From Rhizobium sp. ARZ01 (GTDB taxonomy: Bacteria > Pseudomonadota > Alphaproteobacteria > Rhizobiales > Rhizobiaceae), in contig NZ_JACVAE010000002.1 of assembly GCF_014851675.1 (NCBI RefSeq), positions 496,001 to 560,000 on the forward strand: 64,000 bases of DNA, in the 5' to 3' direction. The notes under the pieces are model-generated. The model saw only the letters and a list, made by a program, of their open reading frames with translations, did no database searches and was not told where the DNA came from. Both the position numbers and the translations under genes were made by a program. This document shows, piece after piece, positions 12,310-20,786 of this stretch (positions are counted from its first letter, which is position 1; each line of letters begins with the position of its first letter).

Positions 12310-13569
12310 TCACATGCCGGGAGCCTGCTCGTCTGCGCCCTCCACCAGCGCGCCAGCATTTGGAAGTTGCGCACTCTTCAGCTCGAAGTGCTCGCGGTCG
12401 GCCACCGGAACGGTCTCACGGGTCCGCAACCGCAGTAGAACGAAGCAGGCATAGGCGACCGCTACGATCGCTGCCGCGTAGATGAACGTCTTGGGACCAA
12501 GTGTCGGCGTCAGCAATGTGACGCTGAGAGGCACGACTGTCGCCGCAACCGACCAGGCGACGAGAAGCGTGGAGGCCAGAGGCACGAATTCGGCCGGATC
12601 AGCCCGGTCGTTGGCATGGGCGTTGGCGATCGAATAGACGCTCTCGACCGCACCGGCCCAGATCGCGAACACCAGGATCAGCAGGAACAGATTGGAGAAG
12701 GAAACCCCGAGCGCCAAGACCGCTACGCCGGCAATCAGCAGACAGGTGATGATCAGCACGATGCGGCGGTCGATGCGGTCGGAGAGAAGCCCAAGCGGGT
12801 ACTGGACGAAGAACAGGCCGAACTGCATGCCGAACATCAGCACCGCGATGTCCTTCTGCCCGACGTTACTGGCGGCGGCATAGATCGGCGTGAAACCCTG
12901 GACGACCATGGAAAGGCCGCCGGCGGCAAGAACCCCGACAAGGGCGACCGGCGAATTCCGCCATGCCATGGCGATGTCGACGCTGACTTTTGCCGGCGCC
13001 GGCGGCGTGGCAAGCTGCGTCAGGCCGATGGGCAGCAGCGCAATCGTCGTGAAGAAGATTGTCGCAATCGGCGCCATGTTGCCTTCGGCGGGAATCAGCC
13101 CGAAAAGCCAGGCGCCGAGGCCGAGGCAGATTACATAGGTCATATAGAAGAATGACATCGCCTTGCCGCGCCAGCTGTTCTCGCTGGCATGGTTGAGCCA
13201 GCTTTGGGCGATGATGAAATTGATGTTGCCGGCCACCCCGTAGACGCCACGCGCAAAGACCCAGAGCACAGGGTGGACGCCAAGACTGATGAGGACGGCT
13301 GCGAGTATCACCAGGGCAAGCGAACAGGAAAAGGCGCGCGCATGACCAACGCGACGGATGAGCGGGCCAGCCACGACGCAGCCGACAAGACCACCGAAGG
13401 CGATCGCGGTAACCGCCGCTCCCGGCGCCCAGTCCGGGCCACCTCCCCGCGAAAGCACGAACGGGACGTAGGCGAGCATCAGGCCATTGCCGATTGCGAC
13501 GCCGGCCATCGAGACGACGATAGCCATGATGGACCGCAGCGACGAAGCGGGCGCCTTTTGAACCTGCAT
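12310..13569 (-). CDS. MFS transporter (YcaD-like)
   Basis: A 419-residue inner-membrane transporter with 12 predicted hydrophobic segments, starting MQVQKAPASSLRSIMAIVVSM. MFS loop motifs are visible (GPLIRRVGHARAF after TM2; GLLSDRIDRRIVL after TM8). It resembles the YcaD/CynX-like MFS group; the cargo is unknown. The start chosen is the ATG at 13567-13569 preceded by GGGAGCGGAT; the frame runs further upstream but loses hydrophobic character there. It is divergent from the XRE-cupin regulator, which may control it. Confidence 0.85.
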   Translation of the reverse strand: MQVQKAPASSLRSIMAIVVSMAGVAIGNGLMLAYVPFVLSRGGGPDWAPGAAVTAIAFGGLVGCVVAGPLIRRVGHARAFSCSLALVILAAVLISLGVHPVLWVFARGVYGVAGNINFIIAQSWLNHASENSWRGKAMSFFYMTYVICLGLGAWLFGLIPAEGNMAPIATIFFTTIALLPIGLTQLATPPAPAKVSVDIAMAWRNSPVALVGVLAAGGLSMVVQGFTPIYAAASNVGQKDIAVLMFGMQFGLFFVQYPLGLLSDRIDRRIVLIITCLLIAGVAVLALGVSFSNLFLLILVFAIWAGAVESVYSIANAHANDRADPAEFVPLASTLLVAWSVAATVVPLSVTLLTPTLGPKTFIYAAAIVAVAYACFVLLRLRTRETVPVADREHFELKSAQLPNAGALVEGADEQAPGM

Positions 13570-13726
13570 TTCTATCCGCTCCCACGTCGGCATTCGTCGC
13601 AACCATAGCGACAGATCCGCGCACTTATTGTCGCGGCAGCGGCATGGCAAGGCTTTATTTTGATGGCCGATCAAACGTGGTATCGGCACGCTTGACTCCA
13701 TCATTATTCCGAATAAATCTACTATA

Positions 13727-14305
13727 ATGGAACATAGTTTGGACCAGATCGATACCGCCATCGCCGCGCGATTGAAGGCATTGCGCACCTTGCGCGCACT
13801 GACACTCGACGATCTGGCTGGCCGTTCAGGTGTCAGCCGCGCGATGATCTCGCGCATCGAGCGGGGTGAGGCCAGCCCGACGGCGCAGTTGCTCTCGCGG
13901 CTCTGCACGGCACTCGACGTGACGCTTTCTTCTTTCTTCGCTCCTGGGGGCAAGGGGGCGGATCCGGTTTCCCGCCGCGCGGAGCAGCCGGTCTGGAAGG
14001 ACCCGGAAACGGGTTACCAACGCCGGGCCGTCTCGCCGGCCGGCACGCCCTCCCGTGTGGAAGTGATCGATGTGGAGTTTCCAGCAGGAGCGCGCATTGC
14101 CTATCCACCGGAGACTGCCAAGGAAGGCATGACCCAGCACCTCTGGCTGTTTTCCGGACGGTTGGACATGACGATCGGGGATACTACCCATCACCTCGAG
14201 CCGGGAGACTGCCTCTACATGAGCATCACCGAAGGCCACATTTTTCACAATCCGGGCATGGAAATGGCGCACTACGCCGTCGTGCTCGATCGCGGCCGCA
14301 ATTGA
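13727..14305 (+). CDS. XRE-family regulator with cupin sensor domain
   Basis: A 192-residue one-component regulator. Residues 12-68 form a helix-turn-helix (LTLDDLAGRSGVSRAMISRIERGEASPT, the classic XRE pattern), and residues 105-188 form a cupin barrel (LWLFSGRLDMTIGDTTHHLEPGDCLYM) that would bind a small ligand. This layout is common for regulators of adjacent transport or amine metabolism genes. It is divergent from the MFS gene and followed 17 bp later by a GNAT gene, suggesting a small resistance or detoxification unit. A TATAAT overlaps the ATG (13723-13728), so the true start may be the TTG at 13739. Confidence 0.85.
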   Translation: MEHSLDQIDTAIAARLKALRTLRALTLDDLAGRSGVSRAMISRIERGEASPTAQLLSRLCTALDVTLSSFFAPGGKGADPVSRRAEQPVWKDPETGYQRRAVSPAGTPSRVEVIDVEFPAGARIAYPPETAKEGMTQHLWLFSGRLDMTIGDTTHHLEPGDCLYMSITEGHIFHNPGMEMAHYAVVLDRGRN

Positions 14306-14322
14306 AGAAACGAGGGAACCAA

Positions 14323-14859
14323 ATGAACGTCGTGCGAATGCTGGGAACGGCGGAAGCCGAGGCACGGATTGGAGAACTGGCCGATGTACTCGTCGACTGC
14401 GTCATGGGCGGCGCATCCGTCGGCTTCATGGCGCCCTATGAATTGGAAGAAGCCCTCGCCTTCTGGGTGAACGTAATCGAAGCAGTCTCGGACGGGTCGA
14501 CGCTCCTCTTCGCCGCAGAGATCGACAACCGCATTGTCGGAACGGTGCAGATCGGCATGCGCCAGATGCCGAACCAGGGCCATCGGGCCGATGTCAAGAA
14601 ACTGCTCGTCAGGGAAAGCGCGCGAGGCCAGGGACTCGCCCGCCAATTGATGGACATGGCAGAGAGCGAGGCCGCGGTGCGCGGCAAGACCGTTCTCGTG
14701 CTCGATACCGCCACCGGAAGCCCGGCCGAAGCCGTCTATGGCAGGCTTGGCTGGGAACGCGTCGGCGTCATCCCCGACTATGCGCTCTATCCCGACGGCA
14801 GCTTCTGCGGAACAACGCTGTTCTACAAGCGGGTCGGCCCCGCCAACGTGGCCGCCTGA
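14323..14859 (+). CDS. GNAT-family N-acetyltransferase
   Basis: A 178-residue GNAT protein. The acetyl-CoA binding segment VKKLLVRESARGQGLARQLM carries the Q/R-x-x-G-x-G/A pattern at about residues 90-110, followed by LVLDTATGSPAEAVYGRLGWERVG, typical of GNATs that act on small compounds. The start at 14323 is preceded by GAGGGA (14312-14317); a TTG at 14302 overlapping the previous stop is less likely. It lies directly after the XRE-cupin regulator and is probably cotranscribed. The substrate is unknown. Confidence 0.85.
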   Translation: MNVVRMLGTAEAEARIGELADVLVDCVMGGASVGFMAPYELEEALAFWVNVIEAVSDGSTLLFAAEIDNRIVGTVQIGMRQMPNQGHRADVKKLLVRESARGQGLARQLMDMAESEAAVRGKTVLVLDTATGSPAEAVYGRLGWERVGVIPDYALYPDGSFCGTTLFYKRVGPANVAA

Positions 14860-14943
14860 TCGCCTTTCGCGTGCCGCAATCCCGATTGCAATCGCGCCGC
14901 TTCGGGTTCACCATTCGCCATCATCTCTACGGGAGTGCGCGCG

Positions 14944-15165
14944 ATGGTTTTCGGACCCTCCAGGCCGCCGATCACGGAAGATGTGGCGGAAGTTATCGCC
15001 AAAGACGTTGCGGAGGGCGAAGGCCATACCCCGACCTCTGAAACGCCGATCGCCTTCGTCAAGCACCCGGCCGCGACAGTGGACATGAACAATCGCGTTC
15101 GCTGGACGCTCTTGGGCGTCCTCGCCGCGATGCTGGTTCTGATCGCGATGCTGATGATGCGCTGA
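14944..15165 (+). CDS. Small single-pass membrane protein, function unknown
   Basis: A 73-residue protein starting MVFGPSRPPITEDVAEVIAK. A soluble acidic N-terminal part (about 45 residues) is followed by one C-terminal membrane helix (WTLLGVLAAMLVLIAMLMM) ending in Arg, so it is likely tail-anchored. GGGAG (14931-14935) stands 8 bp before the ATG. I do not recognise a family. It is convergent with fabI across a terminator. Confidence 0.65.
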   Translation: MVFGPSRPPITEDVAEVIAKDVAEGEGHTPTSETPIAFVKHPAATVDMNNRVRWTLLGVLAAMLVLIAMLMMR

Positions 15166-15178
15166 GGCAATCAGGCGG

Positions 15179-15212
15179 AAAAAACCGCCCCGGCCGATAC
15201 GGCGGGGGCGGA
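15179..15212 (-). terminator. Intrinsic terminator of fabI
   Basis: On the minus strand CCGCCCC pairs with GGGGCGG (15205-15211 with 15185-15191), followed by TTTTTT at 15184-15179, just after the fabI stop. Confidence 0.85.
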
Positions 15213-15217
15213 GGTCG

Positions 15218-16024
15218 TTATTCGCTGTCGGCGCGTGCGAGCGTTTCCAGTGTCGGCATCGAGGTGATGTTGAAACCGGAATCGACGTAGTGAATCTCGC
15301 CGGTGACGCCGCTGGAAAGATCCGAAAGCAGATAGAGCGCAGAATTGCCGACGTCGTCGATAGTGACGGTGCGACGCAGAGGCGAGTTCTTCTGCTGCCA
15401 GGAGAGCATGGCGCGCGCATCGGAGATGCCGGCGCCCGCAAGCGTGCGGATCGGGCCGGCAGAAATAGCGTTCACGCGGATACCGCGCGGGCCGTAGTCG
15501 CCAGCGAGATAGCGCACGGAAGCCTCCAATGCAGCCTTGGCGACACCCATGACATTGTAGTTCGGCATCACGCGCACCGAGCCGCCATAGGTCAGCGTCA
15601 GCATGGTGCCGCCTTCGTCCATCAGGTCGGCCGCGCGACGCGCGATCTCGGTGAAGGAGAAGCAGGAGATCACCATGGTGCGGGTGAAATTGTCCCGCGA
15701 CGTATCGGCATAAAGGCCCTTCAGCTCGTTCTTGTCGGAAAAGCCGATCGCATGAACGACGAAATCGAGCTTGCCCCAGCGCTCCTTGATTGCTGCGATG
15801 ACGGCGTCGACCGAAGCGATGTCCTCGACGTCGCAGGGCAGCAGGAATTCGGAGCCGAGTTCGGCCGCCAACGGCTTGACGCGCTTGCCCAGCGCCTCTC
15901 CCTGATAGGTGAAGGCGAGCTCCGCGCCCTGGCCGGCGAGCGCCTTGGCGATGCCCCAGGCGATGGAATGATTGTTCGCGACCCCCATGATGAGACCGCG
16001 CTTTCCTTTCATGATCCCCGTCAT
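15218..16024 (-). CDS. fabI: Enoyl-[acyl-carrier-protein] reductase (NADH)
   Basis: A 268-residue SDR-type enzyme that reduces trans-2-enoyl-ACP in each round of fatty acid elongation. The divergent SDR features of FabI are present: the cofactor loop GLIMGVANNHSIAWGIA, active-site Tyr156 and Lys163 with the Y-x6-K spacing (YNVMGVAK), and an additional Tyr146. Normal length. It is the third gene of fabA-fabB-fabI, 6 bp after the fabB stop, an arrangement common in Rhizobiales. Rhizobia often have a second FabI, so this is probably the unsaturated-pathway copy. Confidence 0.95.
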   Translation of the reverse strand: MTGIMKGKRGLIMGVANNHSIAWGIAKALAGQGAELAFTYQGEALGKRVKPLAAELGSEFLLPCDVEDIASVDAVIAAIKERWGKLDFVVHAIGFSDKNELKGLYADTSRDNFTRTMVISCFSFTEIARRAADLMDEGGTMLTLTYGGSVRVMPNYNVMGVAKAALEASVRYLAGDYGPRGIRVNAISAGPIRTLAGAGISDARAMLSWQQKNSPLRRTVTIDDVGNSALYLLSDLSSGVTGEIHYVDSGFNITSMPTLETLARADSE

Positions 16025-16030
16025 TGGTCT

Positions 16031-17254
16031 TTATCCGTTGTAGCGCTGGAAAACGAGCGTCGCGTTGGTGCCGCCGAAGCCGAAGGAGTTGGAGAGTGCG
16101 ATGTCGATCTTGGCGTTGTCGATCCGCTTGCGAACGATCGGCACGCCATCGAATTCCGGGTCGAGTTCGGCAATATGCGCACTCTCGCCGATAAAGCCCG
16201 CCTGCATCATCAGGAGGCTGTAGATCGATTCCTGCACGCCAGCTGCACCCAGCGAGTGGCCGGTGAGCGACTTGGTCGACTGGATGTGCGGGAGCTTGTT
16301 GGCAAACACCTCGCGAATCGCGCCGATTTCCTTCGAATCGCCGACCGGCGTCGAAGTACCGTGCGTATTGATGTAGTCGACATCGCCCTTTACGGTCGAA
16401 AGCGCCTGGCGCATGCAGCGCACTGCGCCCTCACCTGAGGGAGCGACCATGTCGTAACCGTCCGACGTCGCCCCGTAGCCGACGATCTCGGCATAAATCT
16501 TCGCGCCGCGCGCCTTCGCATGCTCCAGTTCCTCGAGCACCAGCACGCCTGCGCCGCCGGCAATAACGAAGCCGTCGCGGTTGACGTCATAGGCCCGGGA
16601 AGCGGTGGCCGGCGTCTCGTTGTACTTCGAGGACATCGCGCCCATGGCGTCGAAGAGGTTCGACATCGACCAGTCGAGATCCTCGTGGCCGCCGGCGAAC
16701 ATCACGTCCTGCTTGCCCCACTGGATCATTTCCGCAGCGTTACCGATGCAGTGCGCCGAGGTCGAGCAGGCCGACGAGATCGAGTAGTTGACGCCATGGA
16801 TCTTGAACCAGGTCGCAAGCGTGGCCGACGCGGTGGACGACATCGCCTTCGGCACGGCAAAGGGGCCGATGCGTTTGGGGCTGCCATTCTTCAACGTGAT
16901 ATCGGAGGCTTCCACGATCGTACGGGTGGACGGCCCGCCGGACCCCATGATGATGCCGGCGCGCTCGTTTTCGGCGTAGACTGACTCTTCCAGGCCGGAA
17001 TCGGCGATCGCCTGCTTCATGGCGACATGGTTCCACGCGCCGCCCTGGGACAGGAATCGCATGGCGCGGCGATCAACAAGATCAGTGGTGTCGATATTGG
17101 GCGCGCCCCAAACCTGGCACTTGAAACCGTGCTCGGCGAAATCATTGGAAAAGCTGATGCCAGACCTGGCCTCGCGCAGTGAGGCTGTCACCTCATCCGC
17201 ATTGTTCCCGATGGAGGAGACGATCCCCAGACCCGTGACAACAACCCGTCTCAT
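16031..17254 (-). CDS. fabB: 3-oxoacyl-ACP synthase I (beta-ketoacyl-ACP synthase)
   Basis: A 407-residue thiolase-fold condensing enzyme needed to elongate the cis-3-decenoyl-ACP made by FabA, and so for unsaturated fatty acids. The Cys-His-His catalytic triad is visible: C163 in [11 protein letters not shown], His in [12 protein letters not shown] and His in [11 protein letters not shown]. The length and the [10 protein letters not shown] start are typical. It sits 45 bp after fabA and 6 bp before fabI on the same strand, forming one operon. Confidence 0.96.
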   Translation of the reverse strand: MRRVVVTGLGIVSSIGNNADEVTASLREARSGISFSNDFAEHGFKCQVWGAPNIDTTDLVDRRAMRFLSQGGAWNHVAMKQAIADSGLEESVYAENERAGIIMGSGGPSTRTIVEASDITLKNGSPKRIGPFAVPKAMSSTASATLATWFKIHGVNYSISSACSTSAHCIGNAAEMIQWGKQDVMFAGGHEDLDWSMSNLFDAMGAMSSKYNETPATASRAYDVNRDGFVIAGGAGVLVLEELEHAKARGAKIYAEIVGYGATSDGYDMVAPSGEGAVRCMRQALSTVKGDVDYINTHGTSTPVGDSKEIGAIREVFANKLPHIQSTKSLTGHSLGAAGVQESIYSLLMMQAGFIGESAHIAELDPEFDGVPIVRKRIDNAKIDIALSNSFGFGGTNATLVFQRYNG

Positions 17255-17299
17255 GATTCTGACCTTTTCTTGTTTTGTCGCTCGATACGCGCTTCGGCC

Positions 17300-17815
17300 T
17301 TACTCGGCCTTGTCCTTCGACAGACCCACGCGCAAGTCGGTCGCCTGATAGATCACTTCCCCGTCGGCCTTCAACCAACCATCGGCCGTGCCGAGCACCA
17401 GGCGCCCGCGCATGACGCGCTTGAAGTCGATTCCGTATTCCAGAAGCTTGGTGTTCGGCCGTACCATGCCCTTGAACTTCACCTCGCCGGTGGACAGCGC
17501 CATGCCGCGTCCCGGCTCGCCAAGCCAGCCGAGGAAAAAGCCGGTCAGCTGCCACATGCCGTCGAGGCCGAGGCAGCCGGGCATGATCGGATTGCCCTGG
17601 AAATGGCAGGGGAAATACCAGTCGTCGGGGCGCACGTCATACTCGGCGCGGATGTAGCCCTTGTCGAAGGCGCCGCCCGTTTCCGAGATATCGGTGATGC
17701 GATGAACCATCAACATCGGCGGCAGCGGCAGTTGGGCGTTGCCCGGGCCGAAAAGCTCACCGCGTCCGCAGGAGAGAATTTCTTCATAGGTGAAGCTGGA
17801 CTGCCTGGTGGTCAT
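17300..17815 (-). CDS. fabA: 3-hydroxydecanoyl-ACP dehydratase/isomerase
   Basis: A 171-residue hot-dog-fold enzyme that dehydrates 3-hydroxydecanoyl-ACP and isomerises the product to cis-3-decenoyl-ACP. The active-site His71 (in [13 protein letters not shown]) and Asp85 (in CLGLDGMWQ) match E. coli H70 and D84. The ATG at 17813-17815 was chosen because it gives the standard [12 protein letters not shown] start and follows a GGGGAAGA ribosome site; an upstream in-frame ATG at 17857 would add 14 atypical residues. First gene of fabA-fabB-fabI, divergent from irr. Confidence 0.96.
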   Translation of the reverse strand: MTTRQSSFTYEEILSCGRGELFGPGNAQLPLPPMLMVHRITDISETGGAFDKGYIRAEYDVRPDDWYFPCHFQGNPIMPGCLGLDGMWQLTGFFLGWLGEPGRGMALSTGEVKFKGMVRPNTKLLEYGIDFKRVMRGRLVLGTADGWLKADGEVIYQATDLRVGLSKDKAE

Positions 17816-18132
17816 GGACTTTTCTTCCCCGGTCCTAAAATTCTTATCATCCAGCATTAGAGCAGGATGGCATCAAAATGAAGCGCCGGCTTGATCCTGC
17901 GCCGCTGACGACTGCCGCATCCCGGTCGAAATGCGGCGTCATTTTCGCGTTCCGCATACATGATGACCGGGTCTACAGCTAGTCCAAAGTGCCAGTCGGA
18001 TCGTCAAAGTACTGGTTTTCCGCATTCGGTCGCCTGTTTGCACATTTCAAAACTATTGAATCCGCCGGTTCCAAAAGTTATATCGAAACGTCAAGATTGT
18101 TCTGCAAGGTCCGGCAAGTGGATTCGTCACCC
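17816..18132. promoter_or_regulatory. Divergent fabA-irr regulatory region
   Basis: A 317-bp gap without genes. It holds an ATGCGG...CCGCAT inverted repeat (17931-17936 with 17952-17957) and a TTCAA-N5-TTGAA inverted repeat (18046-18060) closer to irr. The second could be an iron-control operator for irr, but it does not match the published ICE or Fur boxes closely. No clear sigma-70 promoter stands out on either strand. Confidence 0.35.
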
Positions 18133-18555
18133 ATGGCGCATGCAAGAGAAGTTACTATCGAAGCGCGGTTGCGCGACTGCGGCCTGCGGCCTACGCGGCA
18201 GCGCATTGCGCTGGCCGACCTTCTCTTCGCCAAAGGCGATCGCCACCTGACCGTCGAGGAACTGCACGAAGAGGCGGTCGTCGCGGGCGTCCCGGTATCG
18301 CTTGCGACTGTCTATAACACTCTGCACCAGTTCACCGAAGCAGGGCTGCTGCGCGTATTGGCGATGGAAGGGTCACGCACCTATTTCGACACCAATATCT
18401 CCGATCACCATCACTTCTTCGTCGAAGGCGAAAACGAGGTACTCGATATTCCGTTGAGCAGCATCGAGATCGGCAACCTGCCCGCCCCGCCCGAGGGAAT
18501 GGAAATCGCCCACGTCGACGTCATCATCCGGTTGCGGCCCAAAAAGGGCCGCTGA
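18133..18555 (+). CDS. irr: Iron response regulator Irr (Fur superfamily)
   Basis: A 140-residue heme-responsive regulator that represses heme synthesis and activates iron uptake under iron shortage in Rhizobiales. The winged helix (LRPTRQRIALADLLFAKGDRHLTVEELHEEA) and the family-typical SLATVYNTLHQFTEAGLLRVL are followed by the histidine cluster DHHHFF (His 92-94) used for heme/metal sensing. The N-terminal Cys-Pro heme regulatory motif of Bradyrhizobium Irr is absent, as is usual in Rhizobiaceae. The start was set at the ATG at 18133; a longer frame from 17989 adds text unlike the family. Divergent from fabA. Confidence 0.93.
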   Translation: MAHAREVTIEARLRDCGLRPTRQRIALADLLFAKGDRHLTVEELHEEAVVAGVPVSLATVYNTLHQFTEAGLLRVLAMEGSRTYFDTNISDHHHFFVEGENEVLDIPLSSIEIGNLPAPPEGMEIAHVDVIIRLRPKKGR

Positions 18556-18567
18556 CAGCCAGCGGCC
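18541..18567 (-). terminator. Intrinsic terminator for the TRIC-like gene
   Basis: GGCCGCTG (18547-18554) and CAGCGGCC (18560-18567) form an 8-bp stem with a 5-nt loop. On the minus strand it is followed by CTTTTT. It overlaps the last codons and stop of irr. Confidence 0.7.
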
Positions 18568-18582
18568 AATCTCAACATAGAT

Positions 18583-19218
18583 TTACATCACGTCGTCGGG
18601 ATGTCGCCCCGGTCGAGGCTTATAGACGGTAATGCGCCAACCGAATCGCAAGGCCCCGCCGCGCACAAAAAAAGCAGCGAGGAAGCCAGCGCCGGAAGCG
18701 ACCGCGAGCGGCGCACCGACCATAATCGCAGTCGTGTACACCGCAGCTCCAATCAATGCCGCCGTCACATAAATCTCCGGACGCAGCAGGACGGAAGGCT
18801 CACCCGCCAGCACATCACGCAGGATGCCGCCGATGCTCGCGGTCATGACGCCGGTGGTGATTGCCACGGTGGGCGAACCTGTTGCGGCCAATCCCTTGGC
18901 GGCACCCATCACGCTATACGCCGCCATGCCGATCGCATCGAACCACAACAGCAGGCGATAGCGTGACTCGAACAAATGCGCGGTGAAGAAGACCACCAGC
19001 CCGACGCAGACACACACAATCAGATAGGCAGGCTTGACCACCCAGAAGACCGGCCCAGTATCCAGGATGACGTCGCGGAAGGTACCACCGCCGACACCGG
19101 TTGCCGCTGCCAGAAAGAGAAAGCCGATGACGTCGAGCTGCTTGCGGGATGCCGAAAGCGCACCGGTTGCGGCAAAGACGGCGACGCCGGCATAGTCGAG
19201 CAGTTCCAATATCGTCAC
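18583..19218 (-). CDS. TRIC/YicG-family membrane protein (UPF0126)
   Basis: A 211-residue protein made of two repeated three-helix UPF0126 units with seven likely membrane segments. The family motifs GALSASRKQLDVIGFLFLAAATGVGGGTFRDVILD and, in the second unit, TGVMTASIGGILRDVLAGEPS are present. The family forms trimeric cation channels related to animal TRIC; the glycine uptake seen for some YicG-like members is another possible role. GTG at 19216-19218 was chosen because AGAGGGGAAAGC precedes it; the longer frame lacks a ribosome site. Convergent with irr. Confidence 0.85.
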   Translation of the reverse strand: MTILELLDYAGVAVFAATGALSASRKQLDVIGFLFLAAATGVGGGTFRDVILDTGPVFWVVKPAYLIVCVCVGLVVFFTAHLFESRYRLLLWFDAIGMAAYSVMGAAKGLAATGSPTVAITTGVMTASIGGILRDVLAGEPSVLLRPEIYVTAALIGAAVYTTAIMVGAPLAVASGAGFLAAFFVRGGALRFGWRITVYKPRPGRHPDDVM

Positions 19219-19370
19219 GCTTTCCCCTCTTCCGCTCGCTTCATCTCGGCACTTGCCAAGCCTCGCGACAGATTGATCAGGCAATGATGCGGCTCAAGCC
19301 GCCCTGCGCCGCCAGATGGATGCGCGCAGCCATCTTGACCGATCCCGCCGCCTTGGAAAGGCCTTGCACG

Positions 19371-19844
19371 ATGTTTTCCCGCTCAGCCCTTCGCATTGTC
19401 CTTATGTCGCTTGCCTTGGTTCAGGCAATACCTGGCAGGGCGGCGGCAATCATCGATGACGCAGTCGCCTACGAAAAGGAACAGGTGGCCGATCAGTGCA
19501 AGGCGACGGTCTATGGTGATGACTTCGCTTCGATCGTGGACTTCAATAACGATGGCCTCGATGACGTGATCACCAATCTCGGCGCAGTCAATTGCGATGG
19601 CGTTGACGGCAAGCTGTGCGGCAATGTTGGCTGCCCCCACAATTTCTATGTCGGGGTCGCCGAAGGCGGCTACGTCTTCATCGCCAACGCCGACCTCTAC
19701 GGTTACGAATTGAAGAAGCGCTACGGCAATTTGGTATTCGAGATGAAGGCCAACGCCGCCTCCTGCGGCCGTGACGACGATGAGTATTGCATCATCACCA
19801 GCCGCGTCCGCGGCCTGCGCTTTGACACGATCTCCAAGAAATAG
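19371..19844 (+). CDS. Secreted protein with Ca-binding-like DxNxDG loop, function unknown
   Basis: A 157-residue protein with an N-terminal signal peptide (MFSRSALRIVLMSLALVQAIPG, cleavage likely near GRAAA). The mature part carries DFNNDGLDD at about residues 56-64, a D-x-N-x-D-G loop as in FG-GAP or dockerin calcium sites, and six cysteines (NCDGVDGKLCGNVGCP; SCGRDDDEYC) that could form disulfides in the periplasm. Similar short periplasmic proteins occur in rhizobia without known function. The ATG at 19371 follows GGAAAGG by 10 bp; upstream frame was not used. Confidence 0.75.
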   Translation: MFSRSALRIVLMSLALVQAIPGRAAAIIDDAVAYEKEQVADQCKATVYGDDFASIVDFNNDGLDDVITNLGAVNCDGVDGKLCGNVGCPHNFYVGVAEGGYVFIANADLYGYELKKRYGNLVFEMKANAASCGRDDDEYCIITSRVRGLRFDTISKK

Positions 19845-19873
19845 ACACCGCCTGCTTTACGTAGGTGGCCGCC

Positions 19874-20698
19874 TCACTCCGGCAGCAGCGACTGCGTGCG
19901 GCCCGCCAGGTAATAGGCAAGTAGGCCGGTCCATTCCCGAAGCGCTGTCGTCGTCAGCTGCGCATTGGCCGACGGCTGGGTAAAGTCCAGCGCCAACTGC
20001 GCAACGCCGCTCGTACGGTAGTCTGTCGGCCATGGCAGAACGTCCAGCCCCACCTTTCGAAACAGCCCGATTGCCCGCGGCATATGGAAGGCCGACGTCA
20101 CGAGCAGGCAATTGTCCAGCCCGTTCTCAGCAATCAGGGTCTTAGTGTTCTCGACATTTTCGAAGGTGGTTCGCGACGCTGTCTCCTGAATGAGGCGTTC
20201 CGCTGCGACCCCGAAAGTGGCGAAAAACTCGGCCGCGACCGCGGCATCGCCGGCATAGCGGCCGCTGAACGAGCCATCGCCGCCGGACACGAGAATGCGG
20301 GCGTTCGGATAGGCTTGCACCAGCCGCAACGCTTCAACGAAACGATCACCCGCCTGGTTCATCTCGATCCCGCCGCGTGACGCGATCACCTCCGCCTCGA
20401 AGCTGCCGCCTAGAACGATGATGCAGCCAGGTCCGCCGCTCGGCATAGTGGCTCTCGGAACGTGATTTTCTAGGGCCTGCAGCATGACGGTGCCGGTGCT
20501 TGTGTACAGCGTGACGAAGAGGATCGCCGCGGACGACAGCACGCACAGCGTCCGCAGGCGCCGGAAGCCGAACCAGCCGAAGACAAGGGCACCGAGAATC
20601 GCGAGGAATGCCAGCGACAGCGGCTGGGCGGTCAGCCAGAAGATCTTCGATGCGAGATAGCTCACGTACACTCCGTCTGTGGACAACACATTCGGCAA
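19874..20698 (-). CDS. YdcF/ElyC-family membrane protein (DUF218)
   Basis: A 274-residue protein. Two N-terminal membrane helices (residues 25-45 and 50-70) anchor a DUF218 domain from about 90 (CIIVLGGSFEAE; VSGGDGSFSGRYAGDAAVAAEFF; ETASRTTFENVENTKTLI; CLLVTSAFHMPRAIGLFRKVGL). The DUF218 fold includes SanA, YdcF and ElyC, linked to envelope integrity and peptidoglycan or undecaprenyl metabolism. The conserved acidic and glycine positions of the family are intact. It stands alone, convergent with the secreted protein gene. Confidence 0.82.
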   Translation of the reverse strand: MPNVLSTDGVYVSYLASKIFWLTAQPLSLAFLAILGALVFGWFGFRRLRTLCVLSSAAILFVTLYTSTGTVMLQALENHVPRATMPSGGPGCIIVLGGSFEAEVIASRGGIEMNQAGDRFVEALRLVQAYPNARILVSGGDGSFSGRYAGDAAVAAEFFATFGVAAERLIQETASRTTFENVENTKTLIAENGLDNCLLVTSAFHMPRAIGLFRKVGLDVLPWPTDYRTSGVAQLALDFTQPSANAQLTTTALREWTGLLAYYLAGRTQSLLPE

Positions 20699-20786
20699 GG
20701 CACCGAATCGCTTGCGCGGAGGGAATCACGCATGGCGCACGATGAAAAGGTCACACCGCGCCAATCCGGCTACGGCCGCTGACCGG

